Assembly (NCBI RefSeq): GCF_029277305.1
Contig: NZ_CP119526.1
DNA length: 64,000 nt
Direction: 5' to 3' (one strand)
Source of the DNA: Guptibacillus hwajinpoensis
GTDB taxonomy: Bacteria > Bacillota > Bacilli > Bacillales > Guptibacillaceae
Part shown: positions 51,178-60,221 of the stretch, piece after piece
How positions within the stretch are numbered: position 1 is the stretch's first letter
Layout of the letters: each line of letters begins with the position of its first letter
Notes under the pieces: model-generated
The model's database searches: none
What the model was told of the DNA's origin: nothing
Seen by the model: only the letters and a program-made list of their open reading frames with translations
Translations under genes and position numbers: made by a program

Positions 51178-52626
51178 TTGTCTCAATCGACTTATCGAGA
51201 GTCGTGGTTTGGCAATATGAAAGGTGATCTTTTATCTGGATTGGTCGTGGCACTTGCCTTAATTCCTGAAGCAATTGCTTTCTCCATTATCGCAGGGGTA
51301 GATCCAATGGTTGGGTTATATGCTTCTTTTACGATTGCGGTAACGATCTCATTTGTTGGTGGTAGACCGGGTATGATTTCCGCAGCAACAGGAGCCATGG
51401 CGCTAGTGTTCATTGATCTTGTAGCCAATCACGGCCTTCAGTATTTATTAGCTGCTTCGATTCTTACAGGTATCATTCAAGTCATCTTCGGGCTGCTTAA
51501 ACTAGCTCGCTATATGAAGTTCATTCCAAGGTCAGTGATGGTAGGCTTTGTGAATGCTCTGGCTATCTTAATCTTCACATCGCAGCTTGAGCATTTCGTT
51601 GATGAGACGTGGGTGATGTATGTTTTAGTTGTCGTCACGTTAGCCTGCATTTATTTGTTTCCATATGTAACGAAAGCTGTGCCTTCCACACTCGTTGCGA
51701 TTGTGTTGGTAACGGTCGTTACGATCATGATGGATTTTGACATTCGGGCCGTTGGAGACATGGGAACCATCTCACAAACTCTCCCGATCTTTCTGATTCC
51801 GAAGATCCCTCTTACCCTTGAGACGTTGATGATTATTTTCCCCTATGCCCTTGCACTAGCAATCGTTGGATTACTGGAGTCACTCTTAACCGCTTCGATT
51901 GTAGATGATTCGACCGAAACGAGTAGTGATAAAAATAGGGAAAGCAGAGGACAGGGAATCGCCAATATCATCACCGGTTTCTTCGGAGGGATGGCAGGCT
52001 GTGCGATGATTGGTCAGTCGATTATTAATATCAAATCGGGCGGTCGCGGAAGGCTTTCGTCGCTTGTCGCTGGGGTTTTCCTCATGTTTCTGATCGTAGT
52101 GTTAGGTGATATCGTCATTCAAATTCCGATGGCAGCATTAGCAGGGGTCATGATTATGGTGGCTGTTAGCACATTCGATTGGAACTCCATCCGCACGATT
52201 CACCTTGTTCCTAGAACGGATGCTGCCGTTATGGTTATTACCGTTCTAACTGTTGTGCTAACACACAATTTAGCGATAGGAGTTTTTGCTGGTATTATTT
52301 TAAGTTCTATTTTCTTCGTTTCCAAAATCTCTCGCGTTCGTGTTGAAGAAGAAAGAAAAGAAGGTAGAATTCGCTATTCGATTTACGGAGAGCTCTTCTT
52401 TGCTTCCGTCACAGAGCTGCTTGATCAATTTCAATATGATGTGGATGTTGAAGAAGTTGAAATCAATTTAAGCGGTTCGCATATATGGGATGATTCTGCA
52501 GTTGCTGCAGTGGATAAAATCGTTTCTAACTATAAATCAAACGGAAAAAAAGTGAACGTAACAGGGTTAAACGAGGATAGTACCGAATTAGTAGGGAAGT
52601 TAGCGAATAAGCTTGGATCACATTGA
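51178..52626 (+). CDS. SulP-family anion transporter with STAS domain
   Basis: 482 aa. N-terminal GDLLSGLVVALALIPEAIAF (SulP signature region), about ten to twelve helices, then a C-terminal STAS domain (about 395-482, with VEEVEINLSGSHIWDDSAVA). TTG 51178 follows GGGAGGGG. SulP proteins carry sulfate, bicarbonate or other anions; the paired universal stress protein 15 bases downstream is a frequent companion. The substrate is not determined. Confidence 0.92.
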   Translation: MSQSTYRESWFGNMKGDLLSGLVVALALIPEAIAFSIIAGVDPMVGLYASFTIAVTISFVGGRPGMISAATGAMALVFIDLVANHGLQYLLAASILTGIIQVIFGLLKLARYMKFIPRSVMVGFVNALAILIFTSQLEHFVDETWVMYVLVVVTLACIYLFPYVTKAVPSTLVAIVLVTVVTIMMDFDIRAVGDMGTISQTLPIFLIPKIPLTLETLMIIFPYALALAIVGLLESLLTASIVDDSTETSSDKNRESRGQGIANIITGFFGGMAGCAMIGQSIINIKSGGRGRLSSLVAGVFLMFLIVVLGDIVIQIPMAALAGVMIMVAVSTFDWNSIRTIHLVPRTDAAVMVITVLTVVLTHNLAIGVFAGIILSSIFFVSKISRVRVEEERKEGRIRYSIYGELFFASVTELLDQFQYDVDVEEVEINLSGSHIWDDSAVAAVDKIVSNYKSNGKKVNVTGLNEDSTELVGKLANKLGSH

Positions 52627-52641
52627 TAGGGGGCAACGACT

Positions 52642-53061
52642 ATGTACCAAAAGATCCTACTAGCAACAGATGGGTCACAACATTCAAAGCGAGCGGCGGA
52701 AAATGCCGTTAATATCGCGAAGTGTTCGGAAGGCTCAATGCTTGAGGTTGTGTATGTTGTAGATGTTGAACGTGCGAAAAGTGATGTTCTTACCCATTGG
52801 CATGCTGTCGATGTAAATGATTCACGTAAAGATCAGGTGAGTGAAGTCGAGCGAATTGCGAAAGATGCTGGTGTGAATTACGAAGTTAAAGTACTGCGTG
52901 GAGAACCAGGACCAGTCATCGTGAAGTATGCAAACGAAAACCAGTTTGATATCGTGATCATTGGAAGTCGTGGACTAAATGGATTACAGGAGTTTGTTCT
53001 TGGTAGTGTTAGTCATAAGGTTGCGAAACGAGCCAATTGTCCTGTGTTGATTGTGAAATAA
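52642..53061 (+). CDS. Universal stress protein (UspA family)
   Basis: 139 aa. KILLATDGSQHSKRAAENAV at the start and the ATP-binding loop GSRGLNGLQEFVLGSVSHKV near the C-terminus (G-x2-G-x9-G-S). ATG follows AGGGGGCAACGACT. It overlaps no gene but lies 15 bases after the SulP gene, forming a two-gene operon ended at 53075. It probably acts in the cytoplasm as a nucleotide-binding modulator. Confidence 0.92.
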   Translation: MYQKILLATDGSQHSKRAAENAVNIAKCSEGSMLEVVYVVDVERAKSDVLTHWHAVDVNDSRKDQVSEVERIAKDAGVNYEVKVLRGEPGPVIVKYANENQFDIVIIGSRGLNGLQEFVLGSVSHKVAKRANCPVLIVK

Positions 53062-53074
53062 TGAGGCGAACCAA

Positions 53075-53112
53075 AAAACCTTAGGTCACTCAACCGTTCC
53101 TAAGGTTTTCTA
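53075..53112. terminator. Bidirectional terminator
   Basis: AAAACCTTAGG / CCTAAGGTTTT, 14-base loop, flanked by A and T runs. Confidence 0.85.
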
Positions 53113-53144
53113 CTATTATCTTGGGGATGGGATTCATTGGTATG

Positions 53145-53735
53145 TTAGATCCAACTTCTCCTTTTTTGTGAAAGAGGAGGCGGTGGTCCAATGACGACGG
53201 CGCCTTGTCCTTTAAGTGGCTTTAATGCTTCTTTCATTTTCTTCGGGTCAATGTTATAAGATTGCTCGTACACTTCAAGGGGCGTTTCCGTCAGCATAGT
53301 CGAGCCATCTTGTGTTTGAAAGCGATCGTTATTGAAGAAGAGGAGCAGTTGGGTGTTGTCGGATTCTGCAGAAATGTAGTGCCAGTAGCCCATTGGAATG
53401 AAGACTGTTTCCCCCGCTTTTTTAAGTTTGTATTTCAGTAGCTTATCATCGTTCGGGTTAAGGATGCCTACCGTTGCTGAGCCTGATACAAGGTATACCA
53501 ATTCCCATGCGTTTGTATGCCAATGAGGTTCGCGAATCGATCCTTTCGACATCCGTAAATCGCCAAGCGATCCACCGATCATCGCTGGCATTTGTTGTGA
53601 AGATAAAAGATAGATGAGGTTCTCAGGATCTCTTTCAAACAGTAGATTGTCTTCAATATTATAGAAGAAATTAGGCTTGCCACCCTCTACTAAGTTTCGA
53701 TTATCAGTAATATAGCCTGATACTGGACTTGTCAT
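53145..53735 (-). CDS. Cupin protein (oxalate-decarboxylase-like half)
   Basis: 196 aa single cupin. Motif 1 REPHWHTNAWELVYLVSGSA gives the H-x-H and Glu ligands; motif 2 VFIPMGYWHYISAESDN gives the last His. This resembles one half of bicupin oxalate decarboxylases and related Mn/Fe cupins, with a C-terminal tail GPPPPLSQKRR. ATG 53735 follows GAGGAAGTGAC. Function unproven. Confidence 0.83.
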   Translation of the reverse strand: MTSPVSGYITDNRNLVEGGKPNFFYNIEDNLLFERDPENLIYLLSSQQMPAMIGGSLGDLRMSKGSIREPHWHTNAWELVYLVSGSATVGILNPNDDKLLKYKLKKAGETVFIPMGYWHYISAESDNTQLLLFFNNDRFQTQDGSTMLTETPLEVYEQSYNIDPKKMKEALKPLKGQGAVVIGPPPPLSQKRRSWI

Positions 53736-53891
53736 GTCACTTCCTCTTTTCTATTTAGGTTCTCTATCATCCTATGAAACGAAATAGAATTGGGATAGGT
53801 ACTTGTCCGATTTATCTAGAATAGGGGTAAAATGATAGAAAAATAGCGTAATACATAGATACATAGATTTGCCTCATGAAAGGAGTACAAC

Positions 53892-54413
53892 ATGACGATT
53901 GCTTTCATTCAATTAACGAAACCTACTTCTCTCTTTGTAGAAGTGATGAGCCGCTGGGAAAATGATTCGGCATTGATTCCATTGATTCGACCGAATCAAA
54001 ATCAAGAAGAATTAGAGAAGCGTCAAACCATTACGCTAGAAGGAATCAAGGAACGCCTTGATTACCTGCAGATTTACCAGATTTTCATGAATAACAAGCT
54101 CATTGGGGAAATGAATTACATGATCGATCCACCTCATCTCTTCAAAAAAGAAAATGGAACAGCATGGATCGGAATTACGATAGGAGAACCAGAAGCAAGG
54201 GGCAAAGGAATCGGAAGTCAGGCGCTTCGGTACTTAGAGAAAGAAATCAAGAAACAGGGCTTTCATCGTATTGAACTCGGCGTATTTGAATTTAACACAG
54301 TGGCGCATGAACTCTATCAGAAATTAGGATACAAAGAAATAGCGAGAATAGAAGATTTCACTTACTGGCAGGGGAGAATGTGGTCTGATATTCGAATGGA
54401 GAAGTACATATGA
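53892..54413 (+). CDS. GNAT-family N-acetyltransferase
   Basis: 173 aa. Acetyl-CoA-binding loop GEPEARGKGIGSQALRYLEK and the C-terminal ELGVFEFNTVAHELYQKLGY as in RimJ/RimL-type GNATs. ATG follows AAAGGAGTACAAC. It overlaps the next small gene by four bases (ATGA). Substrate unknown. Confidence 0.9.
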   Translation: MTIAFIQLTKPTSLFVEVMSRWENDSALIPLIRPNQNQEELEKRQTITLEGIKERLDYLQIYQIFMNNKLIGEMNYMIDPPHLFKKENGTAWIGITIGEPEARGKGIGSQALRYLEKEIKKQGFHRIELGVFEFNTVAHELYQKLGYKEIARIEDFTYWQGRMWSDIRMEKYI

Positions 54414-54622
54414 AGAAGAGTAAGGGTAACAGCAAACGAACGATCATTCAGTGGATTGCATTTGTGATTGTCATGCTCACTATGGTTACAAGACTAGTGT
54501 TATTGTTATCAGGAATAGCTCGGGATATAGAATATAGTACAATTAATGCTATCACTTGGACTGGGTTTTCGATGGGTATTACTGTATTATTGGTTTCTTA
54601 CTTATTTCCTAAAGAGACTTAA
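54410..54622 (+). CDS. Small membrane protein (70 aa)
   Basis: ATG overlaps the GNAT stop, so it is translationally coupled. Basic N-terminus (KKSKGNSKRT), then two helices (IIQWIAFVIVMLTMVTRLVL and AITWTGFSMGITVLLVSYLF). No family recognised; coupling makes it a real gene. Confidence 0.65.
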   Translation: MKKSKGNSKRTIIQWIAFVIVMLTMVTRLVLLLSGIARDIEYSTINAITWTGFSMGITVLLVSYLFPKET

Positions 54623-54786
54623 AACTCCCGCTATGCTTTGGTGTCAGTCTATTTTTATTACATTATGTTAGTTGTTTTACCATTGGTATTGGAAATCTAA
54701 AGAATCTAGTAAGAAGGAAAGCTAAAATGATCTTGCTCTTTATAAATATTAGTATTCAATAATAATCTTTTACTGGAGGACTTACT

Positions 54787-55023
54787 TTGAGTTTATTTAA
54801 ATCTAGAACGAATAGACAAATGATAAATTGGAGAAAGGGAGCAGTAGCTGGCTTTTACACCTATTTGATCGTGTTATTTCTTAACTACACTCATAATCTA
54901 ATTTTCACAGGTGATTTTTTTTCATCAGCTATCATTTTTTGGTCGGGTTTAATAGTCGCATTTGGTTATGAGCTTGTTTTAAATGTTAATGATAAAAGAA
55001 GAATAAGAAAGAATTTAGAATAA
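54787..55023 (+). CDS. Small membrane protein (78 aa)
   Basis: TTG 54787 follows TGGAGGACT. Two helices (AVAGFYTYLIVLFLNYTHNL and SAIIFWSGLIVAFGYELVL) between basic ends (KSRTNRQ, NDKRRIRKN). No family recognised. Confidence 0.6.
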   Translation: MSLFKSRTNRQMINWRKGAVAGFYTYLIVLFLNYTHNLIFTGDFFSSAIIFWSGLIVAFGYELVLNVNDKRRIRKNLE

Positions 55024-55136
55024 TCATTGATGATGTATAGACTAACTTGGGTGGAGCTTAAATGCGTTCTTCTAGAATAATGTTATGTTCTAGGCATTGG
55101 TTACAATAGGATAAAGAGCTTAGGGAGTTCATTACA

Positions 55137-56060
55137 ATGAATGAAAAAGAGATAGTAGAATTAATCAAACAAATGTCAGGTGCTGAGACCATTAGTAAGG
55201 ATGGTATTTATACCAATGAAGGTTCTCCTTCCTGGAGGGCTTATCGAAATGCAGAAAGACTAACAGATGTGAGTGCTATACCTAGTCTTAACAGTTTGTT
55301 AGAGAAGAGTAAGGATAGGGGTACAAGGGAACATATTTTTTTCATCCTCGGTAAAATTGGTGAAAATACAGGCGACAAACGTGTAGTTACTGTTCTTTTG
55401 CAATCGCTTGAAGAAGAAACGAACAAGTATTTAAAAGGAAGAATTCTTGACCAACTCGCAGGACAAAAAAACGTAGAAGATTGTTCTCTCATTATTACAT
55501 TCATAACCGATAAGCGTGCAGCAATCAGACAGTCAGCAATTCAAGCATTAAGAAGTTGCAAAAGTTCAGACGCAGAGGGAGCTCTCATTGAGGTGATAAC
55601 TCGCTCAAATGATGAGTATGACCTTACCTATGCTAATGAAGTATTATCTGAGGTTGGCACAGAAAAGTCTATACCCTATCTCGTTAATTTACTAAATCAT
55701 CCGAATGGGGACGTTAAATGTTCTGCTTTATGGACACTAACAGAGCTGGGGAATACTTCATTACTTCCTGTTTTTCTAGAGGCTTTAAACCAACGATCTG
55801 TTAACGTTAAAAGCCATGCATTGTTAGCAATCAAAAAACACGGTAATGAAATGGCTATCGGCCCTGTAATTGCTCGTATAAAAACGATTCTAAGTAGAGA
55901 AAGAACTGTTGAAAGTGACGACTTGATAACTGGACTAGAATTTCTTATTTCGTATAAGGAAAATTCCGAGGAAATTCAGAAGTTGTTTGAATGGATTAGA
56001 ACTAAAAAATGGCGTTATCTTTTCGAGGAGGAAAGAGTTTTCATCACTGCAAATAGTTGA
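55137..56060 (+). CDS. HEAT-repeat protein
   Basis: 307 aa, all helical, with about six HEAT/PBS-lyase-like repeats: AIPSLNSLLEKSKDRGTREH, IRQSAIQALRSCKSSDAEGA, SIPYLVNLLNHPNGDVKCSA, LLPVFLEALNQRSVNVKSHA. The N-terminus has a G-S-P-S-W-R-A-Y-R segment. Repeats of this kind are protein-binding scaffolds. ATG 55137 follows GGGAG at ten bases. No neighbour suggests a partner. Confidence 0.85.
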   Translation: MNEKEIVELIKQMSGAETISKDGIYTNEGSPSWRAYRNAERLTDVSAIPSLNSLLEKSKDRGTREHIFFILGKIGENTGDKRVVTVLLQSLEEETNKYLKGRILDQLAGQKNVEDCSLIITFITDKRAAIRQSAIQALRSCKSSDAEGALIEVITRSNDEYDLTYANEVLSEVGTEKSIPYLVNLLNHPNGDVKCSALWTLTELGNTSLLPVFLEALNQRSVNVKSHALLAIKKHGNEMAIGPVIARIKTILSRERTVESDDLITGLEFLISYKENSEEIQKLFEWIRTKKWRYLFEEERVFITANS

Positions 56061-56090
56061 TGAAATTAGATTGAATCTATTTAAGTAAAG

Positions 56091-56127
56091 GGAAGTTATC
56101 TGAAATTAAGATATGCTTCCATTTTTT
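56091..56127 (+). terminator. Rho-independent terminator
   Basis: GGAAG-TATCT / AGATA-CTTCC arms around GAAATTA, then TTTTTT. Confidence 0.65.
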
Positions 56128-56310
56128 GTGAAATAAAGATTGAGTTAGTTCTTGAAATTTGAAATAATTGGTATTAGGTCCATGGACAGGAATATGTAAG
56201 AAGAAAGAGGAAAGATAGTAGGTCAGTGTAAAGGGCATTGCCTTTGCTTGATTATACGTAACTAGTAAGAAAATCAATAAACTATTAGATTGAAGAGAGG
56301 ACTTGAGACT

Positions 56311-56847
56311 ATGTTTTTATCGTATCTATTAGTATTTGTCTTGGCAGCGGTACCCTTATTTGAACTTGTTACTGTGATCCCTTTAGCAGTCATCGGAGGG
56401 CTCTCTCCAGTATGGACAGCGGTACTTGCTTTTTTAGGTAATGCACTCACAGTCATTTTGTTAATCGTCTTTGTGGATAACGTGAAGAAATGGATGCAAA
56501 GGCGTAAACAAAAACGGAAGCAAGGTGATGCAGAAGAGGAAGTGGCGACGACAGAAGATGATGTCGATGGAATGGAAGAGTCGAAGAAAGGTAAACGCGC
56601 AAGAGTGCTTTTTAATAAGTATGGATTACCTGGATTAACGATTATCGGTCCTTTTTTCGTGGGATCTCATATATCAGCGTTTATGGGGATGGGTTTCGCT
56701 TCAAATAGAAAAAAGGTAACTGCCTGGATGATGACCAGTTTGGTTTTTTGGACAATGACTATGGCAATTGCGACAAGTTATGGCGTTACATTTTTTATGC
56801 CTACTGTCGAAGAAGATGGATTTTTAGTTCGTCTGTTTAAAAACTAG
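56311..56847 (+). CDS. Small multidrug-export-like membrane protein (Sm_multidrug_ex)
   Basis: 178 aa. Opens with AAVPLFELVTVIPLAVIGGL (the F-E-L-x-x-x-I-P-L-A pattern of the family), a helix pair, a charged cytoplasmic loop of about 50 residues rich in K, E and D, then KYGLPGLTIIGPFFVGSHIS and a last helix. ATG 56311 is preceded by GAGAGGA at about ten bases; the in-frame TTG at 56290 is upstream of that site. Transport role is annotated for the family but poorly proven. Confidence 0.75.
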   Translation: MFLSYLLVFVLAAVPLFELVTVIPLAVIGGLSPVWTAVLAFLGNALTVILLIVFVDNVKKWMQRRKQKRKQGDAEEEVATTEDDVDGMEESKKGKRARVLFNKYGLPGLTIIGPFFVGSHISAFMGMGFASNRKKVTAWMMTSLVFWTMTMAIATSYGVTFFMPTVEEDGFLVRLFKN

Positions 56848-56974
56848 TATTCAAACTTTAGTCTTACTTTTTCAGTAGCAGCAAAAGTGGAAAGGCGAGC
56901 GCTAAAGCCATTGTTGTTTTGATGGGATAATATCAGTACTACATATCCAAAAGACTTTGTTACGTGAGAGGTAG

Positions 56975-57385
56975 ATGAATTTGAGGAATCCACTTTCTTT
57001 ATTTTGTTTATTGTTGTTGGTATTAGGAGGATGTAGCCAGAGCGATGTTCAACGTTATAAAGACTTAGAGAATTCCATTCAATCTATGGTAGAAGATAAA
57101 AGTCAGAGTGAGATTAGAGTTAACACACTTACAAATTTCGCTTGGGAAAAAGCGTATAGTTTCACGCCTTATACAACGCAAGGGAACATAGAAGAAAAAT
57201 TGGGTTTGAATTTTAAAGATCCTAGCAATCTCGAAATGAGAGACGATATTTACCTTTTGGTTTTTGTAAACGGAGATAAAGTTGTTCAATATGCGGAAAT
57301 AGATCGTCAGAAGTCTGATTTGTCATTTGGAGAGAAGGGTCTGCTTACTCCTGAAGATGATGTGATAAGTATTGAGAGGCATTGA
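56975..57385 (+). CDS. Small lipoprotein, unknown
   Basis: 136 aa. Signal peptide with lipobox LVLGGC (Cys20) followed by SQSDVQRYKDLENS. The remaining domain is mixed alpha/beta (FAWEKAYSFTPYTTQGNIEE, DIYLLVFVNGDKVVQYAEID). ATG 56975 is close to GAGAGGT; a TTG at 56981 in frame is better spaced, so the exact start is uncertain. Similar secreted small lipoproteins occur across Bacillaceae; function unknown. Confidence 0.75.
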   Translation: MNLRNPLSLFCLLLLVLGGCSQSDVQRYKDLENSIQSMVEDKSQSEIRVNTLTNFAWEKAYSFTPYTTQGNIEEKLGLNFKDPSNLEMRDDIYLLVFVNGDKVVQYAEIDRQKSDLSFGEKGLLTPEDDVISIERH

Positions 57386-57463
57386 TGAATTTAAATTTAG
57401 CATGATAACGGTAATCAGCAATCGAGGGGCAAAACTTTAACTATAAGAGATGAGGGCATATGG

Positions 57464-57628
57464 TTGAATATAAAATATTTCTGGGTTTGGATAAGCATGA
57501 TTGCCGTATTGTCATTTATCACGGAAGAAATAGTTACCTTTATGATGTTATTTTTAATACTGCTCACTCTAAATGAAATTAGAACAATTTTAAGCAATTT
57601 TTATGAAGACTGGAAGAAAAAGAGCTAA
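57464..57628 (+). CDS. Small membrane protein (54 aa)
   Basis: TTG 57464 lies seven bases after GAGGG. The product has one or two helices (FWVWISMIAVLSFIT, IVTFMMLFLILLTLNEI) and a basic C-terminus EDWKKKS. Hydrophobic-plus-basic layout supports it over the ATG frame at 57460. No family recognised. Confidence 0.5.
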   Translation: MNIKYFWVWISMIAVLSFITEEIVTFMMLFLILLTLNEIRTILSNFYEDWKKKS

Positions 57629-57760
57629 CAAAGGAAGTATGTTCTTACGACTAAGTGGATAGTTAAGGCATACATGGATTTTTCTCTATTTGAAAAGGAA
57701 AGAGTCCAAGACAAATAATTTAAGAGGATTTAAATTTTTGGACAGAGATAGGGGTTCTAC

Positions 57761-57919
57761 ATGAGAATATTGCACAAGCAGTGGTTAAGAAGCTTACTAT
57801 TAATATTTGTTCTAGCTTTTCTGTTGATATGGGATCAGACATTATTATTTATAATTGGGTTATTGATATTGAGCCTAATAGAGATATCTGTATATAGAGA
57901 TAAAAAGAACTCAAACTAA
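57761..57919 (+). CDS. Small membrane protein (52 aa)
   Basis: ATG 57761 after AGGGG. Basic N-terminus (RILHKQWLRS), two helices LLLIFVLAFLLIW and TLLFIIGLLILSLIEIS, basic C-terminus YRDKKNSN. No family recognised. Confidence 0.55.
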   Translation: MRILHKQWLRSLLLIFVLAFLLIWDQTLLFIIGLLILSLIEISVYRDKKNSN

Positions 57920-58000
57920 ATATGATCCTATTTTTTAATTTCTGGTGTAGGTCAATGTACTCGTATACATTACAACAGATAATTTAGCTTGGAGTGATGA

Positions 58001-58186
58001 TTAGATTTTTCGCTATGGCATCTGTTTTTATGGTTAATTTTTATTCCAATTATCATTCCTCTTTTAGTCATCATTTCTATTATCACATTTAATATAAAAT
58101 ATAATAAATGGAATCACGCTCAAAAAAACATTCAAAAAGAGAGGTATGACTATTTCGAGAGTATATCTAAGAAAAAGGAAGAATAA
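58001..58186 (+). other. Possible small membrane ORF without a usual start
   Basis: A 61-codon frame (HLFLWLIFIPIIIPLLVIIS as membrane helix, then a charged tail ending SISKKKEE) follows GGAGTGATGA, but the codons near it are TTA and CTA, not ATG, GTG or TTG. It may be a frameshifted gene or start at CTG. The competing ATG frame is not protein-like. Confidence 0.3.
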
Positions 58187-58214
58187 ATACGCAAGTAACA
58201 TAGGTAGAACAACT

Positions 58215-58258
58215 GAAAAAGCCACCCAAATCACTATGTCATTTGGGTGGCTTTTTCT
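58215..58258. terminator. Bidirectional terminator
   Basis: AAAAAGCCACCCAAAT / ATTTGGGTGGCTTTTT perfect 16-base stem, nine-base loop. Confidence 0.92.
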
Positions 58259-58285
58259 AATGTGATTAAGTACTACTTTAATGAA

Positions 58286-58825
58286 TCATGATCTAGATAC
58301 ACCAAACTCCAACTGAATGTCTCGTGTTTCTCGAAGGTAAATAGATTCGTTGATTTCTTTAGCCAAAACGCACCCCATCTCAGAATAGAAGCGCTGCGTT
58401 TCAACGGCAGGGTGAGAACCGATGTACAATTTATCCGCACCTAACTCTCTGGCAACGTTACTTGTTTTTTCGAAAAGCTTCCTACCAATTCCTTTGCCAC
58501 GATGTTCTAAGGTGACATGGATGTAAGATAATTCGCGGTAACGGAATGTTTGTCCAAATTCTTCTGGCTCGATTACTGCAAATCCCGCAATTCTTAACTC
58601 CAACGTAGCGACAATTACAGCTCCACCTAGATTTAGTACATGGCGGAAATGCTTTATGATTTCTCGTTTTTGCTGGAATGTCCACTCATCTTTAAAGCTA
58701 TCTTCCTTCTGGAGTAAATGTCCTGATTCATGAACGAGAACGTTTTGTGTGACTTGTGAACGATTAAAGGTGTCGAGCATGCTGTCTTCTATGTCGGTAG
58801 AGTGTAGTGATTTGATCATGAGCAT
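58286..58825 (-). CDS. GNAT-family N-acetyltransferase
   Basis: 179 aa. Core loop VTLEHRGKGIGRKLFEKTSN and ADKLYIGSHPAVETQRFYSE are typical of GNAT motif A and B. ATG 58825 follows AAGGAGAAGCCAC. The N-terminal part includes a possible regulatory loop with LLQKEDSFKDEWTFQQ. Substrate unknown. Confidence 0.88.
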   Translation of the reverse strand: MLMIKSLHSTDIEDSMLDTFNRSQVTQNVLVHESGHLLQKEDSFKDEWTFQQKREIIKHFRHVLNLGGAVIVATLELRIAGFAVIEPEEFGQTFRYRELSYIHVTLEHRGKGIGRKLFEKTSNVARELGADKLYIGSHPAVETQRFYSEMGCVLAKEINESIYLRETRDIQLEFGVSRS

Positions 58826-58935
58826 GTGGCTTCTCCTTCGCTAATTGGTTTCTTAAGATTAGTATAGAACTGGAATTAGCGGATGTCATTAGAAGAAGGT
58901 ATGTTTCTGGGCTTGTGAGAAAATCAAGCGTGCTC

Positions 58936-58974
58936 TCGACAATATTCGAGCAAAAACGGGTGGTGACAGGCACC
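58936..58974 (+). repeat. Family B repeat, copy 4
   Basis: TCGACAATATTCGAGCAAAA then ACGGGTGGTGACAGGCACC; its first bases are shortened relative to other copies. It lies between divergent GNAT and DUF421 genes. Confidence 0.8.
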
Positions 58975-59076
58975 GCTCGACTGCTTGAATAGTCTTTAAG
59001 GATATAGCAGATAGTAGATAGTGATGCTAAGAAATCCATCCATTGTGGACGGTTCACGATAGAAGGGTGTTTTACG

Positions 59077-59775
59077 ATGAGTATGTCAGAATTATTACTT
59101 CGATTAGCGGTTACATTCACTGTGCTATTTGTGCTCGCGAGAATAGCAGGAAGAAAAGAAATAAGTCAAATGACGTTATTCAATTGGGTATCATCCGTAG
59201 CGATTGGATCTCTAGCTGCGAATCTAGTGGTCAATCAGGATTTACGGATATTCCAAGGAGTAATCGTGCTTGTGGCATGGCTTGCTATCCCAATACTGAT
59301 TGGGTTTATTGATATTAAATTCAAAGGAGCACGTAAGGTGACGACGGGGGAGCCAATCATCGTCATTAGAGAAGGCAAGATCATGGAACATTCTCTTCGT
59401 CGAACCCGTTTGGATATCGATACGTTACGAACGCTGTTAAGAGAAAAAAATGTCTTTCAATTATCAGAGGTTGATCTAGCGATATTTGAGACGAATGGGA
59501 AGCTGTCTGTTTTGAAAACCGATCCACATCAGTTCGTTACGAGAAACGATATGAATGTTTTGAGTAAGCCAAAACATTTTCCAATCGCAATGGAAGTCAT
59601 ATCAGATGGTGTCGTTAACATTAAGAACCTGGTGATGTTGAATCGGGATGAGAAATGGTTAGTCGAACAAATGGAACGAGCGGGTGCTACTTCCCCTTCA
59701 GAAGTGTTCTATGCGGAGGTAAAGACAGACGGAACAATCCATGTGGATATGAAGGGTGAATCCGTTGTTCGTTAA
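59077..59775 (+). CDS. DUF421 family membrane protein
   Basis: 232 aa. Three helices, then the soluble DUF421 domain: LFVLARIAGRKEISQMTLFN, GEPIIVIREGKIMEHSLRRT, DTLRTLLREKNVFQLSEVDL. YetF/YrbG-type proteins of Bacillus share this; their role in the membrane is not settled. ATG 59077; GGGTGTTTTACG precedes it. Terminator at 59812. Confidence 0.88.
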   Translation: MSMSELLLRLAVTFTVLFVLARIAGRKEISQMTLFNWVSSVAIGSLAANLVVNQDLRIFQGVIVLVAWLAIPILIGFIDIKFKGARKVTTGEPIIVIREGKIMEHSLRRTRLDIDTLRTLLREKNVFQLSEVDLAIFETNGKLSVLKTDPHQFVTRNDMNVLSKPKHFPIAMEVISDGVVNIKNLVMLNRDEKWLVEQMERAGATSPSEVFYAEVKTDGTIHVDMKGESVVR

Positions 59776-59811
59776 ACACATAAGGGCGTTCAAGAACAGT
59801 GAAGATTACAC

Positions 59812-59850
59812 AAAAAGCTAACTTCCGAGAGACTAGAGTTAGCTTTTTTG
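59812..59850 (+). terminator. Rho-independent terminator
   Basis: AAAAAGCTAACT / AGTTAGCTTTTTT, 13-base loop. It ends the DUF421 gene. Confidence 0.85.
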
Positions 59851-60000
59851 TGTATAGCAGCTGATCAGCATGCTGACGTCACTACTTTCAAAATTCATGA
59901 AATGGAGTTCGGAAACTTTATTGGAGAAGCGACTAAACTTTTAGTTGAACAATTATTCCTAAATCAAAGAGTCCTCGTAATTCAAAAACTAAGTGACATC

Positions 60001-60041
60001 ATTCGATATAATTCGAGCAAAACCGGGTGGTGACAGGCACC
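60001..60041 (+). repeat. Family B 41-bp repeat, copy 5
   Basis: ATTCGATATAATTCGAGCAA then AACCGGGTGGTGACAGGCAC. Full length. Confidence 0.88.
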
Positions 60042-60221
60042 ATTGTTTACTTGATAACGATAGAAGGTGTCTAGCATGTTGGTGCTTATGTTAGTAGGGT
60101 GTAATTGAAAGATATTGAGCATTTTTTCTCTCCTAACTGTTATAGATTTCTGGATGTTTAATAATTTTCTAAGCTTATGTAAAAAATATGAGCATCATTG
60201 AATTCATAAGGATGGATATTT

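Larger units (their letters stand above)
59776..60221. other. 446-base intergenic region
   Basis: Holds the DUF421 terminator and Family B copy 5. A 61-codon frame across 59848-60033 begins in the terminator and ends in the repeat and is not a gene. Beyond the repeat I see only the AAGGATGG ribosome site of the next gene. Confidence 0.45.

Noticed and set aside
59848..60033. 61-codon plus-strand ORF
   Set aside because: It begins in the T-tail of a terminator and ends inside Family B copy 5; no ribosome site and no protein-like pattern.
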